Part shown: piece after piece, positions 59,830 to 64,000 of the stretch
Layout of the letters: every line of letters starts with the position of its first letter
Position numbering within the stretch: the first letter of the stretch is position 1
Origin: Albula goreensis
Lineage: Eukaryota > Chordata > Actinopteri > Albuliformes > Albulidae
DNA: 64,000 bases
Direction of reading: 5' to 3'
Assembly: GCA_022829145.1 (NCBI GenBank)
Contig: CM040751.1
Location: 6,327,364-6,391,363 of the forward strand
Made by a program: the position numbers and the translations under genes
Notes under the pieces: generated by a model
The model's database searches: none
What the model saw: the letters and a program-made list of their open reading frames with translations, nothing else
What the model was told of the DNA's origin: nothing

Positions 59830-61125
59830 TTCTAGACTGCAGTCTTCTCTTAGAAAGGTGTAACTCATGGTTATAATGTTTAAACATCACTGCTGTCTCT
59901 CAGTCAGAAGCTAGCTGTCAGCTGCCTCTGAAGACAGCACTACATTAGCGAAGGCACCATGAAAGACAAGAAAGTTGAGACGTCCTTTTCAGGTAGAATG
60001 ATGGCAGATTTTGTCCTCGTGCCACATGGAAGAAAAGCTAATCGCTGACACCTTACAGTCTGACAGCTAATGTAAAAGATTCTATATTTATCTCGAAAGC
60101 TACTCCATATAATGAACTCAAATAGTATTTGACTAAACTCTGCTTTTATTTTTCCCAACTAACTGAGCTCACCCTATGTCAAAGTTGGTTGGCAAATGTA
60201 CATTAGCTCTGTGGGCAAGCATGGAAATGTAGAAAGTTGAAACCAATACATCCCTCAATATCATTCTTTCGTTATAGATACATTGAGTTGTTGATTTATG
60301 ACAATCATAAAGCACCACCTGGTGTCTGCGTCTGATCAAAGCTTTGAAACCGGCTGCCACTGATAGAACAATCGTCTGAGACAATCATAAGGACCCATGG
60401 GGTATCATAACTGGCAATGGATATATCAAACGCTGCCGTCAGATATGGCCAAAATATGGCACCATAGAAACGTTTTGTTGACATCAATTTGGGACCAGGT
60501 AGTGCAAATACTCTTTCAAAACGCTGCCAGATTGCAACATAGCCGAGGTCCCTCCGCTTCCCGAAAGACTTCTTCAGGCACCGAACTGAGCACATTTGAC
60601 GTGTTTGCTCATTCTTATATTAAGGAGGTAGAAAAGCATACACAACATAATGAGTAACAGGAAATCACCAAGTACATTATTGCCTTTTGAATTGCTTTCA
60701 ACTCTCAGCAAGTGCTCTGAGACCGTCCATTTTTGTAAATTGAGTGATATTAGCGAGTTGGATGATCCATTTTTTCCCTGCCTTCATATCAGCCTGCAGG
60801 GTGAATCTTTCACTAAGTGCTACGCACAGCATTGCCAAAACCAACTAATGCTCACACATTCTCTTGCGGTCTTTTTTTTCACTCAATCCAAAGTTTTCCT
60901 CTGGTAACGATATCTTGTTGGCATTCAGCTCTGGCTGGCTCAAAAAATCTGTGATAAAACCTCATATTTTTCTTCAGGTTTCATGGTTGAAATTGGACTG
61001 ACTTTATCACATTTCAGAGAGCGGAGATTCAGATGGCGCTGATAGTTTGAGAGAGAGTATATTAGAATGGAAGGCTCGGCACTGAGCATTGATTTCAAAT
61101 TTCGATGACTTTAAAAAGACTCATT
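59830..61125. other. Noncoding unique sequence
   Basis: No supported gene or repeat family. Confidence 0.5.
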
Positions 61126-61129
61126 CAAC

Positions 61130-61300
61130 CTTTAACGGATCGCACCCTTGAGCTCAATTAGAACTCCTCAGAATGGTGAGACAATGCTCGACCTCAGCAG
61201 TTTAACCAGATAACATAGCAAAGTTGGCAGGGGACCTGCATGGGTCCAAAAGCTCATTTTACTCGTGCCTTATTGACATAAGAAAAGCAGAATGTGGTTC
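61130..61300. promoter_or_regulatory. Candidate conserved noncoding block
   Basis: Complex repeat-free stretch with GAGCTCAATTAGAACTC (a partial dyad with a TAATTG core) near 61150. The regulatory role is inferred. Confidence 0.25.
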
Positions 61301-61439
61301 ATTGGCTGGTGATCACGGCTTGTTTCCAGGCTTGTTCCATGATTTCAAATCTGAGTCACAATAAATATAGACAGTCAAATGATACAATAAAATAACTATA
61401 GGAATGATAATGTGTTAAGTTACGAAATTATGGAGACAT

Positions 61440-61640
61440 CATTTCTGGTATAACCCCCCGAGCGTGCAGCTCTGTCTGATTCTCCAGTCATGACAGACGG
61501 AGGTCAGTCAAATCATAGCGGCATTGTTCGTTGAAAACTGTGTGTTTCGTGTCTTGTTTTCTGCTGCATCCAGGTCATTTGCATTAAGATGCTTTTTTTG
61601 CCTCCATTAATATGCTTACTTGGATCTTAACTCCAGACAA
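61440..61640. promoter_or_regulatory. Candidate regulatory block with perfect octamer
   Basis: Contains the POU octamer ATTTGCAT (61577-61584) directly followed by TAAG, then CCATTAATATGC about 23 bp further on. Upstream is a CpG-bearing segment (61455-61550). Activity is inferred. Confidence 0.3.
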
Positions 61641-61644
61641 AAAT

Positions 61645-62125
61645 CTGAGTCAGCTCCCATCTACCTGCACAGCATATTTAAAGCATCAGTATACTGTCTC
61701 ACCCAGTCTGTGAATGTACAATTAGGATTGATCAGAACTTATTACCATGTACAAACGAATATGAACAAATGCTTTTCTCATCCTTCGTTCCTATCTGGAG
61801 GGATGTGTTTGTACGTTTCTGTATTTCTTCAGGTAAATTAACATACATTAAAGATGATTAAGAGAATATGTGAAAACTGATATTATGACCCCATGTTTCT
61901 GCCAAGAAAGTCTCATTGAATTGGCTGATGGCCAAACTTTAGAAGTGTGACAGTTTTCTCCAATTAGTTGATTAGTAAAAAAACAGTAACACAGGTTTGT
62001 TACGTTTGCATCTGAAGCGGAAGGATAATTAGTCAATGTGCTGGCCTGCCATTTGCTGCAGTACTTGGATACTGAAAAACAAAGACTTATGTAAACTCGC
62101 ATACATCAGCCTTGAGTTTTATCCC
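61645..62125. other. Noncoding unique sequence
   Basis: AT-rich; no supported gene. Confidence 0.5.
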
Positions 62126-62129
62126 ACCT

Positions 62130-62330
62130 CACCAAACAAGAGCAAAGATGTAATTAAGCACGTTTCTCACGGTATAATTATGAATAATGGACTCTCTGTC
62201 AGGAATCGTGTGATTTAGCATCGCGGCACGCCGCTGTTTAGCAGTGAAACATTTGTGTGTGTCAGCGATGGGTCCTGTTTCCCCCATTTTCTTTTAAATG
62301 TTTCCGTGTCGCATCATCGGTATGTCTGAG
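62130..62330. promoter_or_regulatory. Candidate conserved noncoding block
   Basis: TGTAATTAAGC and TATAATTATGAATAATGG are followed by a CpG-containing half (62220-62245). This mix of homeodomain-type and GC-rich sequence resembles other blocks in the window. The regulatory role is inferred. Confidence 0.3.
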
Positions 62331-62334
62331 CACC

Positions 62335-62735
62335 GAACAAAGGTTTGTGATGACATCATCCATAATACAGAGACCGATGCTCAATTACGGATGAAACTGA
62401 CCTCTGAGGGCAAAAGGGGAGGAGGACTAATAGCAATGATCTGCATGTTGCAACCCACATGCTGGGAGACAATTGAATGGCTCTGTAAAAGAGCACACGA
62501 TGTGTTCGGACATGAGCCAGACCCTGAGGGAACTGTTTTTTTCCACATTTCTATTATAAACTACCCTCTCTCATCCTGCTGTGCTCTTGTTCTGTTGGAA
62601 AATAATTCTCCATGTTTTGGTTCAATATGTCATGCCATGCGTTAAAGACGAGCCCAGATAGCCTTTATGTTGCTTTTATAATAATTCATATGAGAATAAA
62701 AACAATGGTTTGATTAACATATCACATAAAATCAT
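62335..62735. other. Noncoding unique sequence
   Basis: A 115-codon plus-strand frame (62298-62645) has no recognisable domain and I do not call it a gene. Confidence 0.45.
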
Positions 62736-62740
62736 ACAGT

Positions 62741-62806
62741 GTCTGTCTATATCTATCTGTCATCTACCTATCTATACATCCGTCTATCTGTCTGTGTGTG
62801 TGTGTC
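62741..62806. repeat. Compound (TCTG)/(TATC)/(TG) microsatellite
   Basis: Interrupted TCTG and TATC tetranucleotides ending in a TG run. Confidence 0.85.
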
Positions 62807-62809
62807 GGT

Positions 62810-64000
62810 ACATACATAGATATGTATTTGTGTGTATAGGATGAGACAAAACAAATTGGAGAGACTGGATGTCAAATTATGCAGATTTTTTTAATCAAGA
62901 CAATGGACTCCAAAAACTTCTTATCTGTTCTTTTTGTCCGCTCATTAGTTTTGTGCACAAGATAGAGCAGGCAAGTCCAAGAATTCTTGGCTCTTCGGCT
63001 AAAGGCTTTGTCATGCATGGAAATTAATGGCAAAATTGTATAAGTAGAATATGTGTTTTGATAAGTTTTTTTTTTTTTTTTTTTGTGGTTTTTGGAACAC
63101 ATCCACTCTTGTCTCCTGGTACTATCAACCAAAGTTGCAACTCAAGGACATTATTTTTGTTTATTCAATGAGAAAACCTTTGAACCTGGGTGCCAGCCAA
63201 CTAGTTATGTTTATGGGGGGAAATATCTACTTTTAAAGTGTATTTTTTTCTTTATCATAGAGTTTTAGGGTGACTGATAAACAGACATTAAGAAATAAAT
63301 TAAAATGAAATTTCATAGCAGGTTTAAACAAGGCTGTAATAAAGTTTTACATTTTCCTGTCAAATTCTTTTTACAAAGTGTAACCTTCCAAAGTTTTAAG
63401 AATATTATACTTTTCATCACAAGAAGGATGAATGAATAAATCATTATTTTTCTTTTCATGTCCTTTTTCTGCTTCCTGACCCTTGGTATCTGAAGTTCAT
63501 TTAATGACAAGCAATGAGGAGAGATCTCTAATTACCCAATATTTTTTCAGGCATTGCAGGGACACAAGAGACTCCTGTTTTTCCCTTTTCCTCGCCTGAA
63601 CTGAGCGTGAGGTCACCGTTCACCCCCATCTGTTTGCCCTCCCGCAAACAAGAGATTTCCTCACATGTGACTCCTCCAATTTATATGGCAACGTTATCGT
63701 GCAAATCCATCCACGTACTGCGTATACCACCAGAGTTTTATGTCCGGTTCGCAAACGCACTAGTCGTCCACCGGCCAGGAGAGGGCACTAGACAACAATG
63801 ACATCAAGGTTGTTTGTGGACTTAACCCCATGCTTTTCTCTTTCAAGTCTGAGCCAACTCTTTCCTCACAAATGAGGACTTCAGGTCATAGCCTGGAATG
63901 GAATGGCCAGGTCACACACTGGACCATAATCTTACGCTTTCACTCCGTGAGCCACGGGAAGGCCTTTCATTCGTTTTCATTCGTCTGTAGCTGCCCAGCA
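62810..64000. other. Noncoding unique sequence
   Basis: T19 run at 63066-63084, then AT-rich DNA to about 63600 and mixed composition to the window end. No supported gene. Confidence 0.5.
63775..63788 (+). promoter_or_regulatory. Possible CTCF-like site
   Basis: CCAGGAGAGGGCAC fits the CTCF core with one mismatch (G at the Y position). It is weaker than the site at 17091-17104 and points the opposite way, so the two face each other in neither a proven nor an excluded loop. Confidence 0.3.

Noticed and set aside
1-64000. CRISPR arrays, bacterial operons, riboswitches, rRNA and tRNA genes
   Set aside because: None seen. tRNA-like promoter boxes occur only inside the SINE copies, and the composition and repeats are vertebrate.

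Overview
This window looks like vertebrate nuclear DNA, most likely from a ray-finned fish. The best evidence is two tRNA-derived SINEs of the teleost V-SINE type. They carry Pol III A- and B-box-like sequences, the internal GAGCAAGGCCC segment, and a tail of the form CTGTAAGTCGCTTTGGATAAA. A fragment of a third copy, a dispersed fish repeat with the AGCGCTTTTT...CAAAGCAGCTTTACA pattern, and many CA/TG microsatellites fit the same origin. The species cannot be named from the sequence.

I find no protein-coding gene, exon, rRNA or tRNA gene that I can support. The open frames are short (longest 191 codons, in CA-rich sequence), have no recognisable domain and sit where stop codons are rare by composition. 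The window reads as a gene desert, a large intron or a long intergenic interval.

Layout. 1-6 kb: single-copy AT-rich sequence with a long imperfect hairpin (1801-1939) and a CCAAT/CRE site beside a pyrimidine/Z-DNA tract. 6-10 kb: two candidate regulatory blocks. 10.9-11.2 kb: large CA microsatellite. 12.3-12.7 kb: degenerate array of about 42-bp modules, with relatives at 42.7, 56.4 and 59.8 kb. 15.3 and 19.9 kb: SINEs. Between them, at 16.96 and 18.16 kb, lies a pair of related 54-bp elements with a CTCF-like site near the first. 20.7 kb: an almost canonical REST/RE1 site. 21.3-21.6 kb: old repeats. 22.9 kb: a perfect 17-bp hairpin. 23-35 kb: mostly featureless unique DNA. 35.9-37.8 kb: a repeat-rich patch with a possible DNA-transposon remnant and a SINE fragment. 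39-44 kb: Z-DNA tract, a 22-bp palindrome, and a GC-rich interval with a strong G-quadruplex repeat. 47.9-51.2 kb: several candidate regulatory blocks and a recent tandem duplication. 53-64 kb: TC microsatellite, a perfect nuclear-receptor DR1, short tandem repeats, and more AT-rich candidate regulatory blocks.

No genes work together here. The functional content, if any, is regulatory (RE1, DR1, CTCF-like, CRE, POU/SOX and homeodomain-type sites) and structural (hairpins, Z-DNA, G-quadruplex). Conservation cannot be judged from one sequence, so every regulatory block is inference.
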